Assembly: GCF_040954645.1 (NCBI RefSeq)
Contig: NC_092806.1
Location: forward strand, 148,022,429 to 148,086,428
Reading direction: 5' to 3'
DNA length: 64,000 nt
Source: Diabrotica undecimpunctata
Lineage: Eukaryota; Arthropoda; Insecta; Coleoptera; Chrysomelidae
The stretch's first letter is position 1; the number at the start of each line of letters is the position of its first letter. The notes under the pieces were generated by a model. The model was not told the origin of the DNA and searched no databases. It was given only the letters and a program-made list of their open reading frames with translations. Of this stretch, positions 21,151 through 30,639 are shown piece by piece. Both the position numbers and the translations under genes were made by a program.

Positions 21151-23169
21151 CTTGAAGAGACGCAAAGTTTATATACATATAAATAAATTTTAATAAACAA
21201 TAATAAAGTTTTTATCAATATTCAAAAACAGCGATTTTGTTGTTCATTTTGCAATAACTTTTTTGTTTATCAGCCGATTTTAATTTCACATATCTCATTT
21301 TGTGTATCTTTTTTTCCAAATAAGTTATATGCTGACGTCAAATCTCTAAATAGATAAGTTTTTAAGTTATAAGCAAAATAACGAATTCAACGTTTTGATT
21401 GTTTATTTTAAAATATTGATATAAGGTTGAATGCTCGAATTCAACGATAGGAGAAATTCTCTCTCCGTTGCCGACAAGAATGTAGCGTAGAATAATTTTT
21501 AAATAATTTTAAACTGTTTGTCCTTGTTTTGGTGTAGTGTTATGTACAATTTATGTTTAATTTCATGTTTATTACATTCTGCGCTTGCTGGATAGCCCAA
21601 ATTTGACGAAATGCCCCTGACGATGCTGTAGAAAGCGAAAGTACTTAAAAGATTTGATTATTAAAATTGTGCTCGATATTTGCCTTTAATTTTTCAAAGT
21701 TCATTTTAAAATAGTTCCAATATAAAAAATTTATGAATCCCTAGATGATATTCTTTTTGTAATATCTCATACTACATATTTTAACAGTCAATCCTGTCTA
21801 AATAGTTTGTTGAGTAAAAAAAAAGTTCCTCGTAGTTTTCTTTACGAAGCCTAATGTTAGGACCATACCAATAAGTAGAATAAAATTATGAATCTTATGC
21901 TTTTTTACTGCTACAACTTAATAATCCTACCGTGTAAGAATTACTTATATTTTTGTTTAAGACCTATAATTTCAAGTCCAAATATTAGCAGTTATATGAC
22001 ATTTATGTAAATACAGAACAATAGCTAATTTAAATTGGCCTAAAAATATCCTTGCGCCTTAATTTCTTTAAAAACTACCCTTGCAGCAGCTTCTCGCCCT
22101 CCATATCCTGCCCTTAACATTTAAAAGCAGTTTAATATCCTTTGTCACGCCCTACCTACTTCTGAATATTAGTTCAGTTATTTTAGGTTTCAGGGTCGAC
22201 ACAGCGCCAACGGTTATGTTCCATGCCAGAGAAGGTTGTTTTTGCTTATTTTCTTTTGTTTATTGAATTTGTTATTGGTGCCTACGGCCATCCCGCAGTT
22301 TCCCAGTAACCGAGAAACGGACGTCGTTGACATAACGCGGGGTGATATTTCTCTCTACCTTTGGTTATTTTCAAGCGCGGGCGTCCAATTACGTCTCAGG
22401 ATATATCATAATTATTACAGAAAGATAAAACGTTAATTTTGTAAACATTGTTTTACACATAAGAAGAAGTATTTATTGAAAATTTAAAAGGAATAATTTT
22501 GACGAAAAATTATTGTAACTTTTGTTGATTCATTGGTCTGGAATCCTTTCTTTGGTGAATGTTTTTTTTTATTTACGAATATGGGCATCGACTGATGACT
22601 ACACTGAACAAATTAAGAACTAGTTTTACTGACAAGAGCTCAATATTGTAAAAGATCATCAAAATATTATAATTATTGTAGTTGATTTCAGTGCTCGAGT
22701 GAGGTGACAGGAAAATATCGATGTTGTAGAAAAATACGGACAAGAAATAACCAACAATATCGGAAGTACCATTGATAAAATTCTGTAATAAGTTCGAAAT
22801 AAAAATACTAAACCCTTATTTTACTTATAAAAACATATAAAGATATATGCGAAACCCACTTTATACCGAATATTAATCATCCTCTACGTATTCACAAGAC
22901 AAAAATTAAAGCTGTACAAGACTGTAAAATAACACGTGAATTTGATTGTGGATCTGATCACTACTTAGATGAAAACTGCACTTTCCTCAAACTAACATAT
23001 ATTTAACAAAATTCAATAAATACTAAACACCTAAAGAATTAGTGATAAAAGCATCTTTTGAAATTATACACAATAATCCCTTTGATCAAATATTGATCAT
23101 CAAACATTGATGCTTTTAAAAGTATTTTGGGGGTAAGCTGTTCAGTAATATCTAAAAACAATCTTATTT
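21151..23169. other. No gene recognised; one ribozyme-like motif
   Basis: AT-rich DNA with only short unconvincing frames (for example 22081-22436). The single pattern of note is the CTGACGA...GCGAAA motif at 21617-21640, listed separately. Confidence 0.4.
21617..21642 (+). ncRNA. Hammerhead-like motif (CTGANGA..GAAA), degenerate
   Basis: CTGACGA, then TGCTGTAGAAAGC, then GAAA. The two ends of the middle part pair over 3 bp (GCT/AGC), with an unpaired base before the stem. This matches the hammerhead core consensus CUGANGA..GAAA only loosely. Similar motifs mark repeat ends of Penelope-like elements. No flanking helices are evident, so function is doubtful. Confidence 0.3.
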
Positions 23170-24000
23170 GTACTTCTTTCATACTTTTTTTTGTGCAACA
23201 TACATACTGGAAAATTTTATAGCGTCCTACAGGCTGTTAAACATAATAACAGCCTGAAGAAACATGTTGCTATTTGTACAGACTTTCTAGCTTCAATTTT
23301 ATGGATTCAGGAATTATGTTCCGATCATACCCTTGTCCAAAATATCTATTACTCTCACCACGAACTTTCTACATCAAACACTAAAGTTATCTTTGTATGG
23401 ATTCCGTCTCACATTAATATACCTGGCAACGATATCACATATTTTAGATACCATATCAAAAACTCTAACAACTAAATTTGCAAAGATTTAAAAACAAAAG
23501 CATACAGATTCACCACAAGATTATGGCAAACCCTCTGAAGCTCCTTAAATACATCATTACGTGCCATCTAGCACTCATTATATAAGCCATTATACACTGG
23601 CCTCACGGGACTATCTAGACAAGACCTTACAATTATACGAAGAATCCATATAGGGTACACCAAACTTACACACAGCTTCCGAATGATATCAGATGTGCAG
23701 CTTATCTGTCAAATATGCCAGTGCCAACTAACAGTGAAACACATGTTTACGGAATTTCATCAATACAGTGAAGTAAGACGACAACAAAATCTCAAATCGC
23801 ATCCAGACGACCTTCTCAGTGATCCCAACCAGATAGAGAGAGTTCTTCAGTTTTTTCATAAAATATCATTGTATCATAAACTCTAAAATATTTTCATATG
23901 ACATAACTTATTAATGCTACTATAACCTCTTGTAAAGTTGTTTGTAATCGCTTCCGTGCGAGTAGCCACAGTTGCCGAGCAGGTAAATGTAAATAAAAAA
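23170..24000 (+). pseudogene. RNase H domain and zinc-knuckle tail of an I/R1-like non-LTR retrotransposon
   Basis: The 23191-23475 frame gives FYSVLQAVKHNNSLKKHVAI, TDFLASILWIQ and FVWIPSHINIPGND, matching the RNase H blocks that contain the catalytic Asp and the IPSH.G..GN motif. After stops, 23683-23886 gives CQICQCQLTVKHMFTEFHQY, the C..C....H....C tail of such elements with the last Cys changed to Phe. A short A-rich tail lies near 23990-24000. The RT upstream is not present, so it is 5'-truncated. Confidence 0.65.
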
Positions 24001-24388
24001 ATTTATTTCGACAATTCAAAATATTGCCGGTTGTCGTGACAACTACTTATGCAAGTAATTCATAACTTTTGATATGTTTGGTAGCATGCATATTAAAATC
24101 TTGAATATTTTAATTGTGTGTTGATTATTACAAATAATGATTTGTCATGCAATATATACTAGATTATAATTTGTCTAGTTAATAATTTACTCTGTAAAAT
24201 TAGCCTCGCATGTGTGGTATATTTTTATTATTATTCAAATAATCATTTGAAGTAGTTAACAATTTTTTAGACAGTTTCAAAGTGAACATATTTATTGGTT
24301 TCTAACTTAACCCTTGGCTAAATGATATATCGGACAGAAAGAAAACTGATACACGGACGACTGATCGATAATATATATATATAATTAA

Positions 24389-24601
24389 AAAGTAATGGCA
24401 TGTCTCGCAAAACAGAAAACCAAAAATGGTATATCGATGGAAGGCAACCATATATACGGTATTTCTGGCTATTGGTCGTCTTCAGTACGGTGTAGCCAAG
24501 TTAGAAAAGGAGCATATTAGCTTGGGAAAGGATCACTACAGGAGCAATGTAAATAATTTGTGGCATTAGAGTTAGAAGACCCTGATGGTACTTTATATAT
24601 G

Positions 24602-24660
<59 letters not shown>

Positions 24661-24718
24661 TAAAAATTGTACAACGTCAATCACCCTATGAGGTTGAGGC
24701 ATAAATAAATAAAAAAAA
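24389..24718 (+). repeat. Dispersed repeat copy 2, (TA)n, and a LINE-like 3' tail
   Basis: 24389-24592 is the partner of 12591-12806. A TA microsatellite at about 24594-24654 follows. Then comes a short segment ending GGTTGAGGCATAAATAAATA, which looks like the 3' end of a LINE with a (TAAA)n tail. Reading frames through the TA tract are artefacts. Confidence 0.55.
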
Positions 24719-24993
24719 CTAGAGGGCTCAGGAAATTTCCCCGTCTTATCCCATTGCCAGCTTAAGGCTCCCCCAAACCAACGCGGAAAATTCGCATTAC
24801 CTGCGGAATTCCGTACCGCATACGATTCGCATTAAATTGTTTCCACTGTGGTAAGTATACAAGTTCAGACAAGTACGATTTTCGTCGTTCGGGCATGCGT
24901 TTTGTCTGCGTATTTATTCGTCTGGAATCTTAGTTCGCACTCGACAGCGTTTTTATCAGTTTCGCAGTGGTTTCGCATGTGAAAAAATTAAAA

Positions 24994-27029
24994 ATGGAGA
25001 GAATTATTGAGTTGGTTCGAAAGTATCCTATTCTCTATGACCTTTCTCATGAAGATTATAAAAATGTAAGGAAAAGGACAAGATTTGGACTAGAATAGGA
25101 GAAGAAATAGGCGAAAATGGTGAGTAGTTTTACGATTTGTATTGGTTTATTTTTCTACATCTAAGACTAAAGAAAAGCAGAGGCCTAAACAATACTATAT
25201 TTACTGCAAGAAGAGTCCATTATTTTCATCGTGAACAATCTATTCATAGTCCTGAATTAAAATACGTGGCAAATTTTTCTCGAACAGAAAATGCCAGTCT
25301 TGCAGCTCTCCTTGGGTCATTGTCCAAATTTTGAAATGCTCCAAGTTCAGGCTCTGGTGGATCTAAAAGTTCTATGAATCTATCATCACATTTTTTTGTC
25401 CTTAGAAAATTATGCAAAATACATGCAGTTTTCACAATGAGAATACTAGTATCAATTTTTGTTTCCATTGGTCTGTAGAATTTTTGTGCCAATATTCCGA
25501 AAGCGTTTTCTACTACTCTTCTCGCTTTACAGAGCCTCACATTATTATTTTCCTTGAAAATATCTGTTCTGCTTTGACTGTATGGAAAGGGCCTCAACAA
25601 GTATGGTTTTAGTGCAAAGGCTTCGTCTCCAATTAAGACATGGGGGGAAAGTTCATTCTGGCCTGGGAGATTTTTCGGCTCAGGTACACCCATCTAATTT
25701 GTTTCAAATCTTCTTCCTATGTTGGAAGCTTCGAATATTCCACCGTCGCTGTTTTTACCAAAACCGCCAATATCAACTGAAATGAATCTATAATTTGGGC
25801 CAACAATAGCCATTAATACTGTAGAAAACTTATTCAAATAACACCAATAATTAGATCCTGTTTTGTCTGGACACTTGATAGTAACATGCTTGCCATCGAT
25901 GCTACCAATACAATTTGGGAATCGCCAGGTATTTCTAAAACCTTCTTCAGATTTTTTCCATATTTCTGTAGTTGGTTCGGGCAAGTAAATATGTTGCAAA
26001 TTTCTACATAAAGCTTCACAAACTTCTACAACTATGGAACTTACAGTCGAAAACCCGACTCTAAAACTATGGCCTATTGTATAAAATGTATCTCCGGTAG
26101 CCAGATACCTAAAAAAGAGTATTTTGTTTCAGGGGATGAGATTAAAAAAAAATGGAGGAATCTGCGCGATACGTACGCTAAGTACATAAGAACTAATAAA
26201 ACTAGAACTGGACAAGCGGCAAGCGATAAAAAAAAATGGATATGGGCAGATTATATGGAATCGTTCAAACCGTTCCTAAATTTTGCTAAGACTGCATCCA
26301 ATGTCACAGATGTTGATACACAAGAATCTGAAGCATTCCCAAATATAGAATCACCCGAAAATATATTAACGGATGAAAATTCCGCAGTACAGAAACCAAC
26401 GTGTAGTAAAAATCTACTAACAACTCTATGTTCTACTAACAACTCAGACAGATGATTCCCAGAATAAGATTCAACCCACCTTATCGAAACCTACTCGAAA
26501 TGAAGCTCCTAGGGTTACTCTTTCAAATGAAACTCCTTCTACAGGCAGAACAAACAGAAAACGCAATTCTGAGCCATCCACATCTGTGAAAGGTATGATC
26601 AGTTATTTTGAGAGCAAAAAGAGAGTAGTGCATGATGCTACCGATCAACTGTTTTTGGCTCATGCTTCTACGGTAAAATCTTTCTCTCCTAGAAGGCAAA
26701 TTTAAACAAAAATGAAGATTGCGCAAGTTATCATGGAGCAGGAGTTGCTTCAATTGGAGGAAAGTTCTTTGAATAGCCATCAATCTAGAGCTGAAAGTAC
26801 AGACACCTATCAAAACCCCTCTTCCGTCGGAAGTATTTCGGTTGTATCCCTACCTTCACCAAATGACACTGCATTACCTAAACAATCGAATACTTCTGGG
26901 TTCTATGAAGTGAATTGTAAAAATAATTATGTTACACCACACAACTTGGCGCAGAGTTGCAACCAAGCAGCTTCTCATAATCCATCAGTTTCCAACTATG
27001 TCAATTCCTTTGACCCTTACAATACATAA
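24994..27029 (+). pseudogene. MADF/BESS-like DNA-binding partner of Harbinger, two exons, two frameshifts
   Basis: Exon 1 (24994-25117): MERIIELVRKYPILYDL, DYKNVRK, then after a one-base loss in an A run DKIWTRIGEEIGENG, ending at donor G|GTGAGT. Exon 2 (from 26132 after TTTGTTTCAG): GDEIKKKWRNLRDTYAKYIR, KKKWIWADYMESFKPFL complete the MADF (Myb-like) domain. A Ser/Thr-rich linker follows, with a second frameshift near 26445. Then comes ATDQLFLAHASTVKSF and KMKIAQVIMEQELLQLEE, a BESS-like interaction segment, ending at 27029. A TAA at about 26703 is a further lesion. Such proteins bind the transposon ends and bring the transposase to the nucleus. Confidence 0.7.
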
Positions 27030-27485
27030 AGTATATTTTAGAGTTATTTTGATCCTTATTTTCTTTTACTGTAGTAAATTAATGATATAAATAATGCCTG
27101 CAGTTTTTTTTTCATTTTCTTACCTTAATGTTATGGCCAACCGTTCTTCGGGAGAAATAGCTTCTCGGTAATTCGTGTCTGATTTTCTAATATCATTTTC
27201 TACAAGGTGCAACAGTTCATCGAAACAATCTATTGTCATTCTAAAATAAATGTAGCATCTTTTATCGCCTTTTCGTAATTGAGGCATCAGCGTGTGATAT
27301 TCCCCACATTTCAGTCTTTCTAGATTGATATCATGAACCCATTTTCTTCTTTTCCTAAGATTAAATTCATAATATAGTCCATATTGTTGTTTTAGGATAA
27401 CTATAGATAATAATTTTACCTTAAATTGTCGTCCTCCATTGCTAACATTACAAGAGCTTCTTCTTCATCTGATGATGTATACATT
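25244..27485 (-). pseudogene. PIF/Harbinger DDE transposase, three exons, one premature stop
   Basis: Exon 1: 27485 to about 27421 (MYTSSDEEEALVMLAMEDDN). Exon 2: about 27395 to 27124 (QQYGLYYEFNLRKRRKWVHD, FRMTIDCFDELLHLV, SPEERLAITLR), ending at the donor AAG|GTAAGA. Exon 3: 26108 to 25244, beginning YLATGDTFYTIGHSFRVG after a TTTTTTAG acceptor. The catalytic acids are visible: Asp in GSIDGKHV, Asp in VDIGGFGKNSD and Glu in ARRVVENAFG. A TAG at 25694-25696 interrupts exon 3 between the RFETN and MGVPEPKN blocks, where Gln is the likely original. The junction of exons 1 and 2 is not secure. Full length would be about 400 residues, normal for the family. It cuts and pastes the element with help from its MADF partner. 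Confidence 0.8.
26108..26132. promoter_or_regulatory. Back-to-back splice acceptors of two antisense genes
   Basis: The transposase acceptor (minus strand, CTCTTTTTTAG, exon starting at 26108) and the MADF acceptor (plus strand, TTTTGTTTCAG, exon starting at 26132) share a 23-base block. The A-rich part serves as the pyrimidine tract of the minus gene and the T-rich part as that of the plus gene. Confidence 0.6.
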
Positions 27486-28037
27486 TTTGTTAAGAATTGA
27501 GATCACTGAGTAGTATTCTTTGTTTTTCGTTGTCACCAACTCTTCTCAATACTAGACACATACGAGTATGACAATATATTCGCTTCAATATGAAGTTCTT
27601 TACGAATTCCGTCAGGAATTCGACTGCAAACTTTCCGTCACGAATCCGCTGCGAATAATTCGCGTTGGTTTGGGGGAGCCTTTAATAGGGTCGGCTGGTT
27701 TTTCTTCCACTTTTACTTTTATTGTGTTATTTTGATAAATACTTTCGATCATTTTGATTATTTCTAGAGGCATCTCTCTTGCGTACAATAAGTGGATTAC
27801 ATCCTTTAATTTGACCCGGTGAAATGCCTTCTTAAGATCCATGAAACATGGATATGCCGGTTTGTTGTAATTCTAATGATTTCTTGTTCACTTGCCACAT
27901 TATAAATATAGCGTCTGTGCAGGATCTTCCCGACTTGAAACCTTGTTGTTCTTCTGCTAGTGTTATAATTTCATTCAGTTTATTTGTTATCACTGGTTGT
28001 TAATTTTAATGTTGTGTTTAATAAATTAATTTCTCTG

Positions 28038-28041
<4 letters not shown>

Positions 28042-28089
<48 letters not shown>
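28042..28089. repeat. (TA)n microsatellite; 28090-28590 without a recognised gene
   Basis: Uninterrupted TA repeat. The following 500 bases have one short open frame (28218-28493) with no recognisable domain. Nothing else was noted there. Confidence 0.7.
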
Positions 28090-28092
<3 letters not shown>

Positions 28093-28592
28093 CCTTTTAA
28101 TGGCGTCTTAAATGATATAATATTAAGATATATTTATAATACTTAGTATATAATTGACTAACAAAAACTTCCCTTTAGTCTTAATAGAACCGCCAAGTCA
28201 ACATCTTACCACCTTTAGTGAACTTTCCTGGAAAATATACCGTTTACAGCAAATACCCGCATCGTATGTACGGAAAGTTCAAACAGTTGGCTGTGCCTTG
28301 TGCCATTGACAAACGACGTTCTGGAGCGCAGGCCACTTTGATCACTCGGATTGGAGTTTCATTGCTTTTACAATCAAATAAATGGATGTATATTGCAATG
28401 CAATCATTCTTCTCTCCGATAAAACATTATCGGGATTGTTGTGGATCGAAACTAATAACTTTTTGGATTAAATATTTCGCTAATTTATCGTAACATTTTA
28501 GAAAATTGGTATTATTGATTAATAATAAAGCAGACCAGATATGAGTTGTGATTAATTACTATTTTCTTCTTTCTTAAACTTAAACTTAATAA

Positions 28593-29074
28593 AAAAATCG
28601 GTAAGATAGTTTCGAAACAAATTCAGATTTCTGCTTTAACTGAACCTTCTATAAATGCAAGGTATAACAGACGTTGATAAAAATGTTAATAGAGACATGA
28701 GGAATCTAAAATTTGCATTCCACGACATGTCTATCAACTAAGCAGAAATCCATAACGAATTTGTTTCTTGTACTCATACAGAGTAGATCCGAATAAAATG
28801 AAAAAGACAGCAAAGATTTGATTTCACGTTCAAAGCGTCTATGTATCTGTTGATACGTATTTCGACTTAATAAGTCTCATCAGAACAGTTATTCATAGAC
28901 GTTCTTAACGTGAAAAATAATCTTCCCTGTCTTTTAGGAAGCAACAATAAAATGGCTTCGTTATGGACGCAATAGCGACATCTGATAGAAAAATCGGTAA
29001 GATAGTTTCGAAACAAATTCAGATTTCTGCTTTAATCTGAACCTTCTATAAATGCAAGGTATACCAGACGTTGA
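28593..29074 (-). repeat. Structured ~396-bp repeat unit with terminal direct repeats and a hammerhead core
   Basis: An 85/86-bp direct repeat (starting AAAAATCGGTAAGATAGTTT, ending ..CAGACGTTGA) occurs at 28593-28677 and 28989-29074. The offset is 396 bp and the copies are nearly identical. Between them lie a large imperfect hairpin (28674-28738), a partial inverted copy of the repeat (about 28740-28768) and a hammerhead ribozyme core on the minus strand. This is the layout of a tandem or LTR-like unit such as the hammerhead-bearing retrozymes or Penelope-like repeats. It has no reading frame. Confidence 0.55.
28822..28915 (-). ncRNA. Candidate type I hammerhead self-cleaving ribozyme
   Basis: Minus strand: CTGATGA (28883-28877), stem II GACTT/AAGTC with a three-base loop (28876-28864), then GAAA (28863-28860). 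These core residues all fit the consensus. Stem III would be A-U, U-A, then after a two-base bulge GTATC/GATAC with an AACA loop. The candidate cleavage triplet is ATA before G at 28839. Stem I is weak next to the core (TGTT/GACG with wobbles) but closes with 9 bp of AACGTGAAA pairing on the far side. A competing 8-bp pairing CGTCTATG/CATAGACG exists. The core is convincing; activity is not shown. Confidence 0.5.
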
Positions 29075-29689
29075 GTATGAGTAGATTATAAATATGCATT
29101 TAAAAATAAAAAAAAAACATAAATAGAACAACGAATAATTCAAAATATAATCCTGCAAATATATAGCCTCCAATAAACCAAACAGTTATAAAAAACAATG
29201 TATTTTATATTAAATATTTGATCGTTTCTTGTTTTAATAACAAAAGACTCTAGCTAAAACCGGAAAAATGAATAATCAACGTCATCTATCAGCCGATGTT
29301 TAATTTTGAGAAAATTGGCAGCTGAACGAGAGAAAATTTATTGGAAACAGACATGGTCAAGTGGGTCTGATTACAGAACTGCCAAACGCCGTGTACAAGT
29401 CTTTATATCCCTTCTCCCTTATCCCTGATCCATAGTCGCCAGCTAAGTTGTGGCTAAGGGATTTGTAGTCAATGCAAATATCAAGACCTAGATGCATTTA
29501 ACGTAACAAAAATTTAATATTATTGGCAAAATTATCAAATTAGTATTCTAATATTGACAAAAAACATACAATTGAATAAATTATATCAGAAGTAAAGTTT
29601 TTATTGATATAGTAATATAAAATTATGGACAAATTACATGGACAAAAGTTTTGTTCAATTTAAACCCATCTTTTACACCAGAAAAAAAT

Positions 29690-30300
29690 TATTGGCAAAT
29701 ACATCTACCAATACATACCACTACAATTAAGGTACATATCCCATTTTTTCAACAATCGATGTATACCCTGCTTAAATAGGTATTGTGACTGTTGCTCGAA
29801 AAATTCTTCTACGGCTTTTTTACTACATTTTCCGACTGAAAACGATTATCTTTTAATGCATTTTTTAGTTGCCCAAAGATGTGAAAATCGCAAGGCAATG
29901 AATGGGACTATAGGGTGGATGCTTTCCTCCATTCTCTCTTTTTTCCTTGTAGACTTTGTTTCACTACTTTGGAAAATAAGGCCGAGAATTGTCCTGTAGA
30001 AAAATGACACCACGTGAAAGCTTTCCTGGACATTTTCGTCTTATTGGTTGATAGAGCTTGTTCAAAATTTCATTATAGATGTTTGCGTTAATATGCACTC
30101 TAGGTTTTGTATACCCTGAAGAGAATTTGCCTGTTTCCGTTGCATCAATGACACTAAATGATTTATTCCGTGAGATGTTGCAAAGATAAACCCAGATAAA
30201 CACTACATTTATTACCGTATAATGAGTTAGTTGTGAACATGTCTGGTGATTTTCCAAATTTTTGTTTGAGTGTGTTAGTATGTGTGTGTTAATCATAAAG
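29690..30300 (-). pseudogene. mariner transposase relic
   Basis: Minus strand: YTKPRVHINANIYNEILNKL, RRKCPGKLSRGVIFLQDNSR (the DNARPH-type block with the second catalytic Asp), then in shifted frames HPPYSP, LPCDFHIFGQLKNALKDNRF and KKAVEEFFEQQSQYLFKQGI. The order matches the C-terminal half of a mariner transposase. The third acidic position (D of the PCD block) is present. Several frameshifts and stops break it. The N-terminal half and the element ends were not found. Sequence upstream to about 30540 may be more of it but is not readable. Confidence 0.65.
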
Positions 30301-30639
30301 CTATGTCCCCTATATGATGTACTCAGCTTAGCAGGAGTTTATTTGGTTATACCATATTCACAACGGTCTCAGAAATGTAAACTTCACACCCAGTCTATTC
30401 TGCGTGTGATCTCATAGCTTAGAGCTTATGTAGATCCACTGTATCAAATCGGCACGGTCGTTGATGCTACTGTTTTGTAAAATTTTTTTCATAAATGGCT
30501 AAAAATTGTGCTTCCTTGTTGAAGATTCATTTCTCTTACAAAAGTAAAATACAGTAATAGATAAAATTACTAAAATATTGTAGCTTCTATACATGATGAA
30601 TAGTTTTGCTACGAATCGAATACTATTGCCTCGGAGTAG
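30301..30639. other. No readable gene
   Basis: Between the mariner relic and the next RTE element. It may contain the decayed 5' part of the mariner, but no domain block can be recognised. Confidence 0.35.

Larger units (their letters stand above)
24765..27681. mobile_element. Complete PIF/Harbinger DNA transposon
   Basis: The 2917-bp element has terminal inverted repeats starting AGGCTCCCCCAAACCAACGC (21 bp exact) and the TTA duplications at 24762-24764 and 27682-27684 expected for PIF/Harbinger. It has the two usual genes: a DDE transposase (minus strand) and a MADF DNA-binding protein (plus strand). The exons of the two genes alternate along the element. Each gene has just one or two disabling changes, so this is a recently active family. 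Subterminal GCGGAATTC-type motifs occur at both ends. Confidence 0.85.
24725..28010 (-). pseudogene. RTE-like RT fragment (same family as 1300-4455), split by a Harbinger element
   Basis: Minus strand from 28005: ITNKLNEIITLAEEQQGFKSG, RSCTDAIFIMWQVN, then in the 27842-27690 frame MDLKKAFHRVKLKDVIHLLY, AREMPLEIIKMIESIYQNN and VKVEEKPADPI. Across the Harbinger element, 24761 to 24725 continues AGNGIRRGNFLSP, the next RT block. The single-base shift at the join and the short length show a decayed fragment. The catalytic motif is not included. Confidence 0.7.

Noticed and set aside
24517..24702. Minus-strand frame with (IY)n
   Set aside because: It translates the TA repeat and the antisense of a dispersed repeat.
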